From the NCBI RefSeq assembly GCF_033115175.1, contig NC_084827.1:126131701-126195700 (forward strand): a DNA stretch of 64,000 nt. The letters run 5' to 3'. Made by a program: the position numbers and the translations under genes. Under the pieces are notes generated by a model that ran no database searches, was not told the DNA's origin, and saw only the letters and a list, made by a program, of their open reading frames with translations. This stretch comes from Lepus europaeus (Eukaryota; Chordata; Mammalia; Lagomorpha; Leporidae). Every line of letters starts with the position of its first letter. Positions within the stretch are counted from its first letter, which is position 1. Positions 25,252-38,960 of this stretch are shown here, piece after piece.

Positions 25252-25559
25252 TTCTTCTTTTTGTCAGAGTTACAGAGAGAGAAGGAGAAACACAGAGAGA
25301 TCTTCCATCTGCTGGTTCACTCCCCAAATGGCCACAATGGCCAGGGTTGGACCAGGCTGAAGTCAGGAGCTTCATCCGGGTCCCCTGTGTGGGTGCAGAG
25401 GCCTAATAACTTGGGCTGTCTTCCACTGCCTTCCCAGGAGTGCATTAGCAGGGAACTGGAGCAGAAGTACAGCAGCTGGGACACGAACCACCACCCGCTT
25501 GGGATGCTGGCATCCCAGACGGTGAGTGTCTTAACCCACTATACCACAACACCAGCCCT
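25252..25559 (-). mobile_element. C SINE, inverted
   Basis: CAGAGTTACAGAGAGAGAAG to CCACAACACCAGCCCT, with the inverted B-box GGGACACGAACCACC. Confidence 0.9.
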
Positions 25560-28500
25560 CGGGAACTTCTTTCTTGACACTACTTGTGACAGGCAATGCT
25601 TGGGTTCTCAGACACCTCTGTTTTTCACTGCTTATTTCTTATATGTTAGCTTTTTTTTACAAGTTTTGATGATTTGGGTATATTTTCCAATCTGCATCTT
25701 TTCCAAATTAGATGCAGACTGCCAAATGTAGTTTTTGAATCACATGAGTTGGTTTAACAGAAATGGGAACCAGAAAAAAGATGTTTTGAAATTCTGGCAT
25801 TTTTTAACCTCAGATTTTTTTAAATGCAACTAGGATCATTGTATATACTCCTACAAGGTTGAGCCCCATTTAATTCATTTAAATTCTGTATCAGCATTTC
25901 TTATATATTAAGTACTCTTCACAAAAACATGTCATTGTTTATACTACTGTATTAAGTAGCTAAGTCACAGGTCTCCTAACCAATCTTCTGTTATGTACAT
26001 AAAGCTAAATCTGATATGTAAAGGTTAACCTCTTACTTTAGCCACTGAGATCTGAAAACTAATCAGCAGATGCTGCTCTACCTTGATACCTAAAAAGCTA
26101 TTGCAATCAGTAAATTACATAGCATGTCACATTCGATCAGTTTTTACCATATTAACAGTGATTACACGTTTCTCAAGTTTCACTGGGAAATCAAATAATT
26201 GACCACAGCTGGCAATATTTTACGTGGTGCACCACAGCTGGAATTATTCCAGCCTAACCTTAAACAGAGCCTTAATTGATGGCAAACATTTAGGGGCAAT
26301 GTCCTGTGCTGGGTGATTTTCTCTCCTTGCTAACCTTTCACTCTGTGTCTGAATATTTTCAGAAGTACTTACTAAAGTTACAGAGCCTTTACCGTGGCCC
26401 CAGGAGAACCCAAGAGCCCAACAAGCTTTGTTGCAAGGATGAAACCACCTCCCTGAACATGCAGAATATATGATAGGCATTGCTGCTCAGTAATCTTCTG
26501 AAAGTCATTTGAGTCCCTCAAATTTTACAGCTGCTTCAAATTGATAAACAAGGACAGTTATCTGAGAGAACATGTTTTGAGTACCTTGATTCTTATCAAT
26601 GGATTTTTATAAGAATGAAATTAAAATTAGAAGGGCAAAAAAGAGATCAAAAATTTTTTCTGCTTCTTAGGTTTGCAAACTCTTACCGATAGTCTTCACA
26701 TTGTACCTGAATCAGTTGATTACACACAGAAGTATTCTATGAGTATGAGTGAAATTGTGTGTGTGAGATGCACCTTCATCAGTTTATCCTTTCTATGGGA
26801 ATGTTTATATACAGTTGCTATAATTTTATTATCAGAAAGAAATGTTAAATCTATTCCACTGACATTTTTTGCAAAATTTGAGTCAATGTATTGTATCACT
26901 TAGAGTTTAATTTTCTTAAAGATGATTAGTTTTTATTGGGCATTGTAATACGAAGACGACTAGCCAAAGGAAGCATTTTCTAGGACATATACTTGGCCTA
27001 CTTAAAGTAGAGACATAGAAGAAAAGAAAATAACTCAATCTTATTACAGCTGTTTTTTACTTGGAACAAAGAATGCTGCTGTCTACAGCAAAGGCACTTA
27101 AGGTTCACACTTGAAATAACAAAAATAATCCTTAAAAATTTAAATAACTACAATATGTCATATCCTAATCTTAAAATTACAATTAGGGCTCAATTGGAGT
27201 CAGCATGAAGAAAATATTTTGACTTTTAATGAATGCTTGTGTATATGCACACTTTCACAAACTGTAGCCCTCTGTTATATAATGTTAACCTTTAAACTTT
27301 GATAAATCAACATTTTGAAATTTCTATACATTTTAACTATGACAAAGCAGCCCATGAATGATTGTAAATTATTTATTTTCCATTATAAAATATAGGTGTA
27401 AGATGTCTGTTTAGAATAGTTTGAATTAAACTATTCTGTTTTTAGCAGCCTTCAATCTTTTATTTTCAGCATTTGTAAAATCTTATTTTCAAGAGAACGT
27501 TGACTGGCAATTTTAAATATATTTCCCAGTTTCTCTGGGACAGTTTTGGTGGTCTTTCCTGGGTTGACACCAGCATTGCTATTAGACACATTGCAGCCCA
27601 GGTGACTAGCTGTACAAGAACTTTTGGAGGTATATTACCACATAAATTATTTCAATAACACCTAAAACTCAGATAGCATTTGGAGCTTAGAGCAGTTTAG
27701 AAACATTTTAAAGTGGTAATGTGTATGTCAAAATTGTGTTTAGTAACAAAAGCATAACTTCACAGAGTTTTTAAAAACCGATAACCCAAGTTTATGTGAC
27801 CATGGCACTTCTAAGTTATCTTATTTTTTAAACTCAGCCTAAATGTCTGCAATCCTTCCCTTCCACAGGTGTCAAATGGAGCTGCCTGTGTTGGCACAGC
27901 TTCTTTTGTGCCATCGCAAAATTGTGGGAATTGAGTCACCTTTTCACCACCACAATTAGAAATAACAAAGCGGTATGTATTCATTCAGTGAAAATTCTTA
28001 CCACTAATAGTTGGCCCAGGACTGGTAAAGTTATTAGACTGGTTCATATCTGGCTCATTGTGTTTCCACCTTGCTAAAATAAGCATTCAGCGAGGGTTCT
28101 CATGCTTGAGGCTAGACAGCAGTTTATATGGCAAAAGGCAACAGGGCAATTTACCTTTTCCTTAAGTGTTTTTCCATTAATTGGACCACACATTCTTACA
28201 AGCACCACTGCACACAGTTTGCTCCTGAGAAGATTTGCAAGTGTTTTGTGTGTCTTTTGTTACTTCCAACATACAGCTTATCCTTGATTTAGCAGACTAC
28301 AGTTATACAAGAGTTTTCTTAATTGCTTTTCATGAGTAGTTGGGAGAAACAGCAGGCAGCCTTTAAGGGAAGGTTTTGTGGTAGCTTAAAGTGCCTCCTT
28401 TCCTGCATTTATTGTTGACAATTCAATTAGCACGCCAAAGCAGCAGTAGAAGGCAGGGTCAGCTGGCCTGCACAGACAACTAATTTTATTAACAGAGGGG

Positions 28501-29658
28501 CAAAATTGGCTGTGATGCATTTATCTTATGCATTTAACTACAAAGCACAACACATGGGGAAATCTAGCTAGCTTTCCTGAATTTAATCTTGTGGAAAGTC
28601 ACAAACTCAAGCCTTTTTCTTTCCATTAATGGTTGGTGAAAATTCTTTCATTCTTCAAGCTATAATAAAAGGCACACAGTGTAAGAATGAGATAAAGACC
28701 TCACATCTATTAAAGGCCTCTTTTCAGGAAAAGTGACCTTTTTAACCAAAGAAAGGCAGAGTAAGGACCTGATAGTGGTATTTTATGGAGCATGAAGTCA
28801 ACAATGATATCTTGGACAGTCACAAACATACTGAATTATTTAGCCATTTGTAGTTGTTCAAATGTACCTGGGGAAACAACCCAGTTGGTGCAGTTGCATG
28901 TAGGCAAGTAGGCTAAGGGTACTTGAGAGGCTGACAGGATAAGCTCCCTAGAGCAGAAGCTGACCCTGCGGGCCATTCCAGAGCAGCTCCCAGGTAGACC
29001 TGCGGGCTCTGCTGGTGCAGCTGCTCTCTGGAAACGTGAGTCTGATTCCTGATGTGCATGTTCGAGCACAGAAGTGCAGGCAGATTCTCTAGGAATTCGG
29101 CCATGATGTTGCCAACAGCAGCATGTGTGACCACTAGATCGTCGATGTGTTCCAACCAGAAACAGGGATGAGAGTCACTTTTCAAGAATCCACATTTGGC
29201 ATTTTTTATTTCCCAGGTGCTAACAGTTACTTTTTAATGAATTTGGATTGACTATGAACATCGCAGTTGTCTGGGGGCTACAGTTAGTCTGAGCTGGAGG
29301 CAGATGATAAAGGGGCAACCTTGGAAGGAAATGGCTTTGGGAAGCTTTCTACTTTCCCTATTATGTTTGCATACTTAAAATTCTGTAGAAAACAGAGTAT
29401 AAAAGCTGTGTTACTTTTGTTTCCAAAACAAAACAGAGAATAAAACAGACTATAAAACAGACAGAGTATAAAAGTTGTATTACTTTTGTTTCCACACGGT
29501 CAGCAAGGTGTTCTGAGTCATTTTAACTCTATCATAGTCCTAGCCTCTTTTCTGAGAGTTCTCTAAGATGTTTTTACTTGACTTCTAATTTGTACTTCTT
29601 TAGAGTTGAACACTCTAATGCCAAGGAACACAAATATTATTTTCACACCCAAAATTCT
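25560..29658 (+). other. Long SINE-free intergenic stretch
   Basis: About 4 kb with no lineage-specific repeat, rare in this window. Mostly AT-rich; a GC-richer block with minus-strand frames lies at 28836-29185 (not recognised). Near-duplicate GAATAAAACAGACTATAAAA units lie at about 29390-29490. Confidence 0.6.
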
Positions 29659-29955
29659 TTAAAAAAGAGATTTATTTATTTATTTGAGAGGCACAGCACA
29701 GAGAGAGGGAGAGAGAGAGAAGTCTTCCATCTGCTGATTCACTCCCCAAATCACCACAATGGCCAGAGCTGGACTGATCCAGAGCCAGGAGCCAGGAGCT
29801 TCTTCCAAGTCTCCCATGTGGATGCAGAGGCCCAAGCACTTGGGCCTTCCTCCACTGCCTTCCCAAGCAATGAACAGAGTACTGGATCAGAAGAGGAGCA
29901 GCCAGAAGGCTTAACTCAGTTGGAGGCTTAACCTAATACACCACAGAACTGCCCT
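29659..29955 (-). mobile_element. C SINE, inverted
   Basis: TTTATTTATTTATTTGAGAGG to CACCACAGAACTGCCCT. Confidence 0.9.
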
Positions 29956-30015
29956 CCACCCCTACAGTTCTTAAGTTGCCTTGCCTATTGTGCTTAAAAC
30001 TATCATTTCCTTTTT

Positions 30016-30335
30016 CTTAGAATTATTTATTTATTTGTTTGTTTATTTTAAAGGCAAGGAGAGAGAGAGAGGATCTTCTATCTGCTGGTTAATTCCCAAA
30101 ATGGTGGCAACAGCCTGGCTGGGCTGAGCCAGACTGAAGCCAGGAGCCAGGAACTCCATCCAGGTTTTCACATGGGTCGAAGATATTCAAATACTTGAGC
30201 CATCACCTATGGCTTCTCAAGTGCATTAGCATAGAGCTAGGTTGGAAGCAGAGTAGCCAGAACTCTAACTAGCATTCAGATATGCACTGTGGCACACCTA
30301 ACAGTTTACCTTGCTAATCCACAAAGCATGTCCCA
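30016..30335 (-). mobile_element. C SINE, inverted, diverged
   Basis: ATTTATTTATTTGTTTGTTT tail side, then GAGGATCTTCTATCTGCTGG and the body. The head end is poorly kept. Confidence 0.8.
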
Positions 30336-30492
30336 GACCCATTATTTTCTGTTACATTCCTCACTCTTTTTTCCCCTGGATTAGGCTTCTACTCAAATGC
30401 TGCTAGGTTTCAAAATAAATATTTCAGAAACTATGTGTGATAAGTTACAAAAACTCCTAAATCACTATAACTCTCATCAAAAATAAAGAATC

Positions 30493-30806
30493 ATGGCCGG
30501 CGCCGTGGCTCACTTGGCTAATCCTCTGCCTGCGGCGCCAGCACCCTGGGTTCTAGTCCTGGTTGCTCCTCTTCCAGTCCAGCTCTGTGCTGTGGCCCGG
30601 GAGTGCAGTGGAGGATGGCCCAAGTGCTTGGGCTCTGCACCCGCGTGGGAGACCAGGAGGAAGCACCTGGTTCCTGGCTTTAGATTGGCACAGTGCGCCG
30701 GCCGCAGCGGCCATTTGGGGGAAGGAAAAGGAAGACCTTTCTCTCTGTCTCTCTCTCTCACTGTCTAACTCTGCCTGTCCAAAAAAAAAAAAAAAAAAAA
30801 AAAAAT
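30493..30806 (+). mobile_element. Young C SINE
   Basis: GGCCGGCGCCGTGGCTCACT head, TGGGTTCTAGTCC B-box and an uninterrupted A tail of about 25 bases. Confidence 0.93.
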
Positions 30807-32013
30807 CAGAAGAAAGGGATTCTGAAATCAGATGAAAACTAATTCATAAAAAATCCACTCATGGAAAATCCCACATGGAATTGAATATTGAGTTGACCCT
30901 GGCATTCCTCATGCTTTGTGGCTACAGTTGGCATCCCCAAAGAAATTTACTTTGCAGCCTCATGATCTACATTCCTGATTCCAAAGTTATTTCAATATCA
31001 TTGTATTTCCTGAAAGTCTAATAAAAACTGTGGTTTAAAATAACACAATTTCTATTGTATTTGCAACTACCTATCAAATATACTGATCTATATTCCTGAA
31101 GGAAAATACAAGAATTTTTTAAAATGCCAGCAAAACAAATTACTTCCCCTTTGTTATCATTCCCTCGCACAGCTCTTTGAAATAGTCTAATGCTACAGGT
31201 GCCACAAGATGAATTTGTCAGAATCCTATATTTCCAGAAAATACTTAATTATAGTTAACACTTAGAACTTTCAATTACATTGAAAGAAATTAGAAAGCCA
31301 AATTAGCTAATACTTCTGTTACTTATTTATAAAAATATGTTTTTAAGCCAGGGAAAATATTTAATGGATACCTCTTAAAGTCTTAACCCACAGGCAAATA
31401 CAATGTTGGCCCTATTTCATGTTTGCTTGAAAAGCCTGGTCTCTTCAGTGATTGGAATGATTCAATGGTACTCAAATAAGTGTTTCTCACAGGCCACTAA
31501 GAAATGTAAACTAAGTCAGATAAAAAAGCTAAGGTCTGATTTATTAAGATGGTACTGTATACATATTTCACATACCTAATTCACTCCTGCACACTCGAGT
31601 GGGATTAAATGATGCAGAAACATGTCTAAATCCATAATCCTACTTTTATATCACCTTCAAAGAGAGGTCAGCATTGACATATTTACATGTAGAAAGCCAT
31701 AAACGCCTCCCTAGATATTCCCGATATTGCTGTCTGTGAGTACTGAAGCCCTTGGCAGTACTTACACCTAACCCCCAACATCTTTTTACTAAGAATCCTA
31801 TAGTTCTACATGAAAGCAACTCTTTAATTCAACATTTTTACTTAATCCAGTTTAAAGGTTCTGTCAGGCCTCAATTAAAATGTAGAATGAAGGGTCAACA
31901 ATAAGAACAACAACAACAAAAAAAACTCGTATAGACTTTAGAAATATGTTATATTGTCCAAATATATGTTGGTGACTCCCAAATTTTTAACTTATAGCTT
32001 AAGTCCCAAATTC
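30807..32013 (+). other. Intergenic, nothing recognised
   Basis: AT-rich unique-looking sequence. Confidence 0.6.
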
Positions 32014-32029
32014 ATGTATCAAATTTTCT

Positions 32030-32374
32030 TTTCTTTTAAATATTTATTTATTTATTTGAAAGTCAGAGTTACACAGAGATAAAAGAGGCAGAGACAGAGG
32101 CAGAGAGAGAGAGGGGTCTTCCTTCCGCTGGTTCACTCCCCAAATGACCACAATGGCTAGAGTTGAGCCGATCTGAAGCCAGGAGCCAGGAGCTTCCTCC
32201 AGGTTTTCCCACGTGGGTGCAGGGGTCCAAGGACTTGGGCCATCTTCTCTGCTTTCCCAGGCCATAGCAGAGAGCTGGATCAGAAGTGGAACAGCTGGGT
32301 CTCAAACCAGAGCCCTAATGGGATGCTGGCATTTCAGGCAGCAGCTTAACCCACTATGCCACAGCACCGGCCCC
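32030..32374 (-). mobile_element. C SINE, inverted, with 16-bp target duplication
   Basis: ATGTATCAAATTTTCT flanks it perfectly (32014-32029 and 32375-32390). Confidence 0.95.
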
Positions 32375-32390
32375 ATGTATCAAATTTTCT

Positions 32391-32924
32391 ACTCAGCATA
32401 TTCCTTCTGAGTAACTAATCAATATCTCAAAGTTGTCACAACCAAATCAGAATTCATTTTCCAACCACTCCCACCCACATGCCACACACACACGTGCATG
32501 CGCACACACACACACATTTCTCCCTTTTCGTGGGCCTTTACTTAGTAATAGTCCTGTCCCACACCAGTAGCTCACATCAGAAAAGTGCCCTAACAGTTCC
32601 CTAAATCCAAATCATCAGCTAGTCATATTTCAAAGTCTAAAATGTATTTACATCTTTCAATTTTCCTCCTTAACCACTGCCACAAGCCTAAACCAAACTA
32701 CCATTTTTCTGACACCTGCAACAACCTCTGTTTTCTAATCATGTCCTAACCCCATATCAATTCTGCCTGTACAGTCTGATTAATCTTCTAGAAACACAAA
32801 TATGATTCTTTCATTCTCCTGCTTACAGCACTGTATTGGTTTTACATACCACTTTGATATAAACCAACTCCTAATATGTATCTACCACAGCCCTCCATGT
32901 TTTTCCCCTCCAAGTCACTGGCAA
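32391..32924 (+). other. Intergenic with a short CA-rich microsatellite at about 32483-32516
   Basis: CACACACACACGTGCATGCG and following CA units; the rest is pyrimidine-rich unique sequence up to the L1. Confidence 0.6.
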
Positions 32925-34009
32925 TAAACCTGCGGGAAGAGCCTGGCTTGAGTCTGGCTTGGAGCTCTATGGGGACAGTGTACCTGCCAAACTGGAGGGG
33001 AAAATGGGGGGCATGCTTCTCTCTCCCTGACCCCTGGCACCAGCATTTTGGAACTAACTGAGAAAGAGCGGGAGCCATTTCAGACATATGTAACAGCTGT
33101 GTGAGCTTGTGTCTGCACACCCAGCAACAAGCTGAGAGGAGATGCCTGAGTCTAGCTGGGAGAATTAACAGGAGTCTGGGAGCTTGTGACTGTGAGAGCC
33201 TTTTGTGCTGGGACTGTGAAAAAACTGTGGCTGTGTGGGAAGGCACAGGGTTTGGCGGAGACTTTGGGCAGTCACTGTGAGTGGCTCCACATGCTAGGGT
33301 CACCCTGAGTCCCTGGTGAGGGTCATTGCTGTAGGATATGTGTTTACATTGACGACTACATGGACTGCATGGATCTTTTGTGTGGTTCTTATGGTAGCAT
33401 CAATGAAAATTGTACCAACTAGGGCTAGTGCCCAAGCATTAGTCCCCTTTGAGGAGAGGAGGTGAGTATGAGAATATGCCAACAGAGTAGAATAAACCTC
33501 CCCTCTGATTAAAAAGAGAGAGAATTTACCACACCCAACTTGGGTGTTGCCTTGGGCACTCCCTTCACCCTGGAGCACTGAACAGAGCTCCCTGACCACA
33601 CCTAGCACATGCCTCTGGATATTCACTGAAAGAGCAGACACTCCACTAAGCCACAGAAGAATACTTCAATGATAAAAGCCATCACAGAGGGAAAACAAAA
33701 ACAAAAACAAAAATAGGAAGTATCTCTACAAATACCTAAAAATATATGCAGCAATTCAATAAGCAAGAATAAGTAAGACAACATGATGCTCCCAAAAGAA
33801 CACAACACATCAGTACTAGAAAGTGAAGATGAAGAGACTGACAAAATGCCAGAAATGGAATTCAAAAAATTGATCTGATTACTTAGAAGTAATCAGAAGA
33901 AACTTCATGAACTAAAGAAATATGTACATGACATGAAGAAAAATTTTCCCACAAAGTTGAGATTTTAAAGAGATATCAAATGAAATATTGGAAATGAAGA
34001 ATTCAAAAG

Positions 34010-34379
34010 TGTTGAGGTGGATTCGTTCTGAGAGGAACGCGATGGGGGCAAAAGGCACGGAGTCACCACACAGACCCCAGGAGCTGGGTGAAAGCAGGCC
34101 AGAGGCAAGCAGCCTACAGACTCATTTATTTCAGTTGGTACAGCAGCTTATATAGCCAAGGCAGCCAATCTGGTCAAGGGGTGGTCTGTGCCCTAACCAA
34201 TCACAGCCTCTTGTCAGGCAGTTTCCAAAGCCATCCAATCACAGCCTGTTGCCAGGCAGGCTCCGTTGCCAGGTAGGCTCTGTTGTCATGTGGTTTCCGA
34301 AACCATCCAATCACAGCCTGTTGCCAGTCAGTTTCCATTGCCAGCAGCCATCTTGGCATGGCCTTCTCATTCCACCACA
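34010..34379 (-). mobile_element. Solo LTR of a second ERV family, inserted in L1 ORF1
   Basis: A 370-bp block, reading TGTGGTGG...CCTCAACA on the minus strand, breaks the L1 ORF1. It is flanked by a perfect 6-bp duplication CAAAAG (34004-34009 and 34380-34385). On the minus strand it has TATATAAG (34147-34154) and downstream AATAAA (34125-34130), as in an LTR. U3 carries three copies of an inverted CCAAT motif (plus-strand CCAATCACAGCCT at 34197, 34235 and 34307). There is no internal retroviral sequence, so it is the product of LTR-LTR recombination. It is unrelated in sequence to the provirus LTR. The 6-bp duplication suggests class II. Confidence 0.88.
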
Positions 34380-37300
34380 CAAAAGAACAAATAAAAAATG
34401 TGGTGGAAAGCCTTAACAACAGACTGGGTAACACAATAGAAAAAGTATCCAAGTTAGAAGACAAATCTCTTGGAAATTTTACAGTCAGACCAAAAAAAAA
34501 AAAAAAAAAAAGATGAAGAAGAATAAATTAGAAAACTAAAACACAGTGTTGGAGATTAATGGGAAATTGCCAAACAACCCAACATATGGGTCTTAGGAGT
34601 TACTGAAGTTGTGGAAAGAGAGAATGGATTAGAAGACCTTTTTGGTGAAATAATTAAAGAAAACTTGCCTAATTTAGAGAAAGAAAGGGATGCCAAGTAC
34701 AGGAAGCACATAGAATTCCTAATAGATAAGACCAGAAAAGATCTTCACCATGAAACGTTGTGGTCAAAATCTCCACAGTAAAACATAAAGAAAAGATTCT
34801 CAAAGCATGAGACAAATGCCAAATTACATTCAGAGCATTTCCAACTAGACACACAGCTGACTACTAACCAGAAAACCTACAGACTAGGAGAGAATGGTGA
34901 GATACATTCCAAGTCTTAAGAGAAAAAAAGAGATAAAACTGTCAGTGCAAAATACTGTATCCTGCAGAGCACTGATTTATGAATGAAGATGAAATAAAGA
35001 ACTTCCATAACAAACAGAAATTGAAAGAATTTGTCACCAGTCATCCAGCTTTACAGAAGATGTTTTAGGATGTTCTACACACAGAAACATGGTCACCACT
35101 ATGGAAAAAGATGGATGCATAAAATCTCCTAGTAAAAGTACAAAGGAGATCCAAAGTAAACAATAGAAATATTTATTATTTCTATAATAATATTTATATA
35201 TTATTATTAAAACATCACTTATCAGTAATCACATTGAATGTAAATGGCCTCAACTCTAGGTAAAAGATACTGACTTGCTGGATCTTTTTAAAAACAAAAC
35301 CCATCTATTTGCTGCCTACAAGAAACACATCTCACCAACAAAGATACACATAGACTGAGACTGAAAGAATGGAGATATTCCAAGATAACAGAAACCAAAA
35401 AAAAAAAGAGCTGGTGTAGCCATCCTAATATCAGACAGAATAGACTTTTACACAAAAAAATGTTAAGAGAGACAAAGAAGGGCACTATGTCATGATTACA
35501 GGATCAATTAAAAAGGAAGATGTAACTATTATAAACATATTTGCACCTAATTACAGGGTACCTGGCTATTTAAAAGAAATGTTAAGGGATCCAAAGGGAG
35601 ACATAGACTCCAATACAATAGTAATGGAGGACTTCAATACTGCACTTTCAGCAATGGGCAGATCAACCAACCAGAAAATCAGCAATGTATCAAAAGAGTT
35701 AATTAACACTATAGACCAAATGGACCTATCAGATAACTACAGAACTTTTCATCCTACAGTTGCAGAATACATATTCTTCTCACAAGTGCATGGGACTTTC
35801 TCTAGGATAGACCACCTGCTAGGCCATAAAGCAAGTCTCAGCAAATTCAAATAAATTGAAATCATACCATGTATCTTCTTGGACTACAATGGAATGAAGC
35901 TGGAAATCAACAACTCAAGAATCTCTAGAACATATGAAACACATGGACACTGAACAACATGCTCCTGATTGAACAGCGGGTCACAGAAGGAATCAAAAGA
36001 GAAATTAAAAAAATTTCTGGAAACAAATTAAGATAACAACACAACATATCAAAACTTACGAGATACAGCAAAAGCAATGTTAAGAGGAAAGTTTATAGCA
36101 ATTGGGGCCTACATCAAGAAATTAAAAAGGTACCAAATAAAAGAGCTATCACCACATCCCAAGGACCTAGAAAAATCATAGCAAACCAAACTCAAAACTA
36201 ATAGAAGAAAGAATCAAAATTAGAGAAGAAATCAATAAAATTGAAACAAAAAATACCAAAGATCAGCAAAACAAAGAGCTGTTTTTTTGAAAAAATAAAC
36301 AAAATTGACACACCATTTGCCCAACTAACCAAAAAAAAAAAAGAATATTCAAATCAATAAAACTAGATGAAAAAGGAAATTTAACAACAGACACCACAGA
36401 AATAAAAAGAATGATCAGAAATTACTACAAAGAGCTGTATGCCAACAAATCAGAAAACCTGGAAGAATAGATTCCTAGACACATACAACATAACTAAATG
36501 GGCCATGAAGACATAGAAAACCTAAACAGAAAAATAACCAAGACAGAAATTCAATCAGAAATAAAGACCATATCAACAAAGGAAAGCCCAGGAACAGATG
36601 GCTTCACTGCTTAATTCTACCAGACATTTAAAGAGGATATAATTTCAATTCTTCTCAAGCTATTCAAAACAGCAGAAAAGGGTAGAAATCCTCTGAAACT
36701 CTTTATATAAAGCCAGCATCACCTTAATTCCCAAACTTGAAAAAGATATGCCAGAAAAGAAAACTACAGACCGATTTCCTTGATGAACATAGACACAAAA
36801 ATTCTCGTCAAAATATTAGCTAAAGGAATCAAACAACACATCAGAAAGATCATCCACCCAGACCAAGTGGGATTTATCACAGGTATGCAGGGATGGTTCA
36901 ACATTCACAAATCAATGTGATACATCATATTAACAAATTGCAGAACAAAAACATATGGTTATCTCAATAGATGCAGAGAAAGCATTTCATAACATACAAT
37001 ACGCTTTCAAGATGAAAACTTTAAGCAAATTGGGTATAGAAGGAACATCCCTCAACACAATCAAGGCAGTCTATTACACACCCATAGCCAGTGTCCTATT
37101 GAATAGGGAAAAGTTGGAAGCATTCCCACTGAGATCCAAAACCAGACAAGGGTGCCCACTCATTGCTATTCAATATAGACCTGGAGCCATTAGGCAAGGA
37201 AAAGAAATCATGGGATACAAATTAGAAAGGAGGAAGTCAAACTAATCCCTATTTGCAGATGACATGATTCTATACATAGGAGATCCAAAAGACTGCACTA

Positions 37301-37430
37301 AGAGACTACTGGAACTCAAAGAAGAGTTTGGTAAAGTGGCAGGATATAAAATCAATACACAAAAGTCAATAGTCTTTGTAAATGCCACTGCTGAGAAAGA
37401 ACTTCTAAGATAAATCACATTCACAATGGC

Positions 37431-37433
<3 letters not shown>

Positions 37434-37486
<53 letters not shown>
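37434..37486. repeat. (TA)n then (CA)n microsatellite inside L1 ORF2
   Basis: About 21 TA units followed by a short CA run interrupt the L1 where the other L1 copy (near 14900) has an A-rich/CAA stretch. Probably expanded from that simple sequence. Confidence 0.95.
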
Positions 37487-38165
37487 CTTGGAATAAATTT
37501 AACCAAGGATGTCAAAGATCCCCATGATGAGAATTAGAAAACATTAAAGAAAGAATAAGACACACACAAAAAAAAACTTCCATGTACACAGATACAAAGA
37601 ATCAATAGCATCAAATTGTCCATGCTACTGAAAGCAATTTACAGATTCATTGTGATACCAATCAAAATACCAAGGACATTCTTCTCAGATATAGAAAAAA
37701 TGATGCTGAAATTCATATGGAAACATAGGAGACCCCAAATAGCTAAAGCAGTCTTATACAACAAAAAAAAAAAAAGCTGGAGGCATCACAATACCAGATT
37801 TCAAGACATACTTCAGGGCAGTTATAATCAAAACAGTCTGGTACTGGTACAAAAACAGATGGTTAGGCCAATGGAACAGAATAGAAATGTCATGAATCAA
37901 TCCAAGCATCTATAACCAACTTATATTTGACAAAGGAGTTAAAACCAATCCTTGGAGCAAGGACAATCTCTTCAGCAAATGGTGCTGGGAAAACTGGATC
38001 TCCACATGCAAAAGTATGAAGCAAGACCCCTCCCTTACACCTTACACAAAAATCCACTCAAAATTGATCAAAGACCTAAATCTATGACCCTATACCATCC
38101 AATTATTAGAGAACATTGAGGAAATCCTGAAAAACATTGGCACAGACACGACTTCTTGGAAAAGT

Positions 38166-38345
38166 CCCCATCAGCACAAGCATTCAAAGCCAAAATTGAC
38201 AAATGGGATTACATCAAATTGAGAAGCTTCTTCACTGAAACAGAAACAATCAGAAGACCCCATCAGCACAAGCATTCAAAGCCAAAATTGACAAATGGGA
38301 TTACATCATATTGAGAAGCTTCTTCACTGAAAAAGAAACAATCAG
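38166..38345 (+). repeat. Tandem duplication of about 92 bp in the L1 ORF2 3' part
   Basis: The segment beginning CCCCATCAGCACAAGC occurs at 38166 and again at 38258 with few differences. It is present once in the left L1 (about 15962), so it arose in this copy or its lineage. Confidence 0.9.
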
Positions 38346-38887
38346 CAAAGTTGGAGGCAATCAACAGGATGGGAGAAGTTATTTGCAAACTATGCAACTG
38401 ATAAAGGATTAACAACCAGAATATACAAGAAGCTCAACAACAACAAAACAAACCACCCCATTAAGAAATGGGCAAAAGACTTAAATGGGCATTTTTCAAA
38501 AGAGGAAATCCAAATAACCAACAGACACATGAAAAAATGCTCAGGATCATTTGTCATCAGGGAAATGCAAATCAAAACTACAGTGAGGTTTCACCTCATC
38601 CCCAGTTAGAATGGCTTTCATACAGAAATCAACAAACAACAAATGCTGGTGAGGATGTGGGGGAAAAGGTACCCTAATCCACTGTTAGTGGGAATGTAAA
38701 CTGGTACAGCCACTGTGGAAGACAGTACAGAGATACCTCAGAAATCTAAATACAGACCTACCATGTGACCTAGCCATCCCACTCCTTGGAATTTACCCAA
38801 GAGAAATAAAATCAGCATATGAAAGAAGTATCTGTAGTTATTGCAGTTCAATTCGCAATAACTAAGATATGGAATCAATCCAAATGT

Positions 38888-38960
38888 CCGTCAACTGAAG
38901 ACTGGATAAAGAAATTATGGGATATCGTCAACAGTAGACTGGATAAAGAAATTATGGGAC
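38888..38960 (+). repeat. Tandem duplication of about 38 bp near the L1 ORF2 end
   Basis: A unit containing GACTGGATAAAGAAATTATG occurs twice in a row; the left L1 has it once (about 16845). Confidence 0.85.
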
